A stretch of 24,802 bases of DNA from an uncultured Bacteroidales bacterium (GTDB taxonomy: Bacteria; Bacteroidota; Bacteroidia; Bacteroidales; Marinilabiliaceae), in NCBI GenBank assembly GCA_934717675.1, contig CAKUYZ010000021.1:1-24802 (forward strand). Reading direction: 5' to 3'. This document shows, piece after piece, positions 23,313 through 24,802 of this stretch. The position numbers were made by a program, and so were the translations under genes. The notes below the pieces were generated by a model, which worked only from the letters and a program-made list of their open reading frames with translations, was not told the origin of the DNA and searched no databases. How positions within the stretch are numbered: position 1 is the first letter of the stretch; the number at the start of each line of letters is the position of its first letter.

Positions 23313-24467
23313 CTAGCAGAACATCTGCCTGATGCGTTGGAAGAACGACGCTTTGTCTTGAGCCGACGGCTTGAAAGAGTCGCTGTCTCTCAGTTTCTCA
23401 ACCATCTTCCTCTCATCGGACGTGAGAGTCTTCGGGATGTAGACATCCACCCTGATGAGCAAATCGCCCTTGACGGAGCTGTGCAACTCGGGCAGTCCCT
23501 TGCCTTTGAGGCGCAAGACCTTTCCTGGCTGCGTTCCAGGCTCCACGTTTATCTTCACCTTGCCATCTGCCGTAGGCACCTCGACGGTGGTGCCGAGGAT
23601 GGCGTCTGGCGCAGTGAGGTAGAGGTGGTATACGAGGTTTGAGCCGTCTCGTTGGAGCTGGTCGTCATCCTCAATCTGGATGAGGACGAGCAGGTCTCCG
23701 GCCACGCCACCGTTTTGCGCAGCATTGCCGGCACCGCGGACCTTGAGCTGCATGCCGTCTTCGACACCCGCAGGTATCTTGACGCTCACGACAGCCTCAT
23801 CCGTCACCGTGCCCGTGCCGGAGCAGTTGGGACATTTGTCCGTTATGGTCTTGCCCCGGCCGCCACAAGACGGGCATACGCTCTGCTGCTGGATGCGGCC
23901 GAAGAGCGAGTTGACAATCTGGGTGACGACACCGGAACCATTGCACTGCGAGCAGGTCTTGACAGAGCTGCTGTCTTTGGCTCCTGAGCCGCCGCACGTG
24001 GGGCAAGTCACTTGCTTGCGCACCTTGAGCTTCTTCTCAACACCTGTGGCCACCTCGCGGAGCGTGAGCTTGACGCGCACCCTGAGGTCAGACCCCTTGT
24101 TGACCGACGCAGACCCGGAACGCCTGGACGAGAAACCACCTCCGAAGCCAAAGTCGCCGAAGATGTCGCCGAAGTGGCTGAATATATCCTCCATATTCAT
24201 GCCGCCGCTGTAGAAGCCGCCTCCACCCGCACCGGCTGAGCCATCGAACGCAGCATGACCGAACTGGTCATACTTGGCGCGCTTATCGGGGTCGGACAGA
24301 ACGTCGTAGGCCTCAGCGGCCTCCTTGAACTTCTCCTCGGCCTCCTTGTCGCCAGGGTTTCTGTCCGGGTGATATTTAATGGCCAGCTTACGGTAGGCCT
24401 TCTTCAACTCTTCGGCCGTGGCTGTCTTGCTGACACCAAGAACTTCGTAATAATCTTTCTTAGCCAT
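23313..24467 (-). CDS. dnaJ: Chaperone protein DnaJ
   Basis: A 384-residue type I DnaJ (Hsp40). The J domain (about 4-70) has HPD at 33-35 (YHPDRNPG), which triggers DnaK ATPase activity. A Gly/Phe-rich linker (about 74-112) follows, then the zinc-binding domain with four CxxCxGxG repeats: CPTCGGSG (from C155), CSQCNGSG (C172), CPSCGGRG (C198) and CPNCSGTG (C212). The C-terminal substrate-binding domain follows. DnaJ delivers unfolded proteins to DnaK. The gene lies 44 nt after grpE on the same strand, the usual co-chaperone pair; dnaK is not in the window. The terminator after it is strong. Start at 24467 (MAKKDYYEVLGV) is the family start. Confidence 0.97.
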   Translation of the reverse strand: MAKKDYYEVLGVSKTATAEELKKAYRKLAIKYHPDRNPGDKEAEEKFKEAAEAYDVLSDPDKRAKYDQFGHAAFDGSAGAGGGGFYSGGMNMEDIFSHFGDIFGDFGFGGGFSSRRSGSASVNKGSDLRVRVKLTLREVATGVEKKLKVRKQVTCPTCGGSGAKDSSSVKTCSQCNGSGVVTQIVNSLFGRIQQQSVCPSCGGRGKTITDKCPNCSGTGTVTDEAVVSVKIPAGVEDGMQLKVRGAGNAAQNGGVAGDLLVLIQIEDDDQLQRDGSNLVYHLYLTAPDAILGTTVEVPTADGKVKINVEPGTQPGKVLRLKGKGLPELHSSVKGDLLIRVDVYIPKTLTSDERKMVEKLRDSDSFKPSAQDKASFFQRIRQMFC

Positions 24468-24511
24468 GATTTATAGCCAAACTCCTTTCTGAGGGCGAGC
24501 CCCCGACACTC

Positions 24512-24802
24512 CTATTGGCACACGACAACTTTGGCAAAACGCAAGACCTTGTCGCCCAGCTTATAGCCCTTCTCGACGCAGTCCATAATCTTGCCCTTCA
24601 TATCTGGCGTGGGCGCGGGCAACATGGTGATGGCCTCGTGCACGCTCGTGTCTAGTGGCATGCCTTGCGTCTCGATGACGGAGACACCGCGCTTTGCCAA
24701 ATAGTCATTAAATTTCTTGTATATGAGTGACACGCCGTCTTTCACGGCCGCCACGTCGGCCTTGTCCTTCATGTGCGTCATGGCGCGCTCGAAGTCGTCA
24801 AT
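24512..24802 (-). CDS. grpE: Nucleotide exchange factor GrpE (N-terminal part outside window)
   Basis: Only the last 96 residues are seen; the coding frame runs off the window edge, so the start is beyond 24802. The visible part begins at IDDFERAMTHMK, which is the end of the long helix, and continues to the beta-domain that contacts DnaK (FNDYLAKRGVSVIET, then HEAITMLPAP and KVLRFAKVVV), ending in VVCQ. GrpE releases ADP from DnaK. It is followed directly by dnaJ (44-nt gap), so the two are co-expressed. An ATG at 24781 inside the frame is an internal methionine, not the start. Confidence 0.93.
   Translation of the reverse strand: MDDFERAMTHMKDKADVAAVKDGVSLIYKKFNDYLAKRGVSVIETQGMPLDTSVHEAITMLPAPTPDMKGKIMDCVEKGYKLGDKVLRFAKVVVCQ

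Noticed and set aside
1..24802. CRISPR array, tRNA, rRNA, insertion sequence or prophage genes
   Set aside because: No regularly spaced repeats, cloverleaf, transposase or phage structural motif was seen on either strand.

Overview
This window is a GC-rich stretch of a Bacteroidales-type chromosome (Bacteroidota). The signs are a carboxypeptidase-regulatory plus DUF5686-type outer-membrane protein, a lipoprotein with an acidic stretch right after the lipid cysteine, a small outer-membrane barrel beside it, weak Shine-Dalgarno sequences, and several upstream copies of the Bacteroidota -7 promoter element TAnnTTTG. I cannot name genus or species. There are 18 protein-coding genes, two cut by the window edges. 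I see no rRNA, tRNA, CRISPR array, transposase or prophage.

Layout. (1) 3-6046, plus strand: a closely spaced run of a PD40 beta-propeller protein (5' end missing), a DnaQ-type exonuclease, a FAH-family hydrolase that overlaps it by ATGA, and a 1228-residue, about 12-pass sensor histidine kinase with no adjacent response regulator. (2) 6043-13199, minus strand: a DUF5686-type outer-membrane protein whose stop codon interlocks with that of the kinase, an RlhA-like U32 protein, a small outer-membrane barrel, and a coiled-coil lipoprotein upstream of the barrel; the last two form an operon with promoter, structured leader and terminator. (3) 13200-13568: AT-rich regulatory gap with repeats. (4) 13569-15825, minus strand: an overlapping ABC-2 export ATPase and permease. 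(5) 16114-22088, plus strand: metY with a possibly structured leader, a long GC-rich palindromic element, then clpS-clpA, a sugar-phosphate-type nucleotidyltransferase and nudC. (6) 22205-24802, minus strand: dapA and dnaJ-grpE (grpE cut by the edge).

How the genes fit together. Most are housekeeping: methionine (metY) and lysine/cell-wall (dapA) synthesis, protein quality control (clpS-clpA, grpE-dnaJ), NAD/RNA-cap turnover (nudC) and rRNA modification (rlhA-like). The cell-envelope part (PD40 protein, giant kinase, DUF5686 protein, coiled-coil lipoprotein plus barrel, ABC exporter) is the lineage-specific portion. The points most worth a second look are the ClpS/ClpA pair, which departs from the E. 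coli pattern at the N-degron pocket and in the first AAA+ ring; the lipoprotein-barrel pair, possibly a surface-layer type system; the architecture of the orphan kinase; and the 44-nt palindrome between metY and clpS. I found no clearly new multi-gene defence or mobile system.
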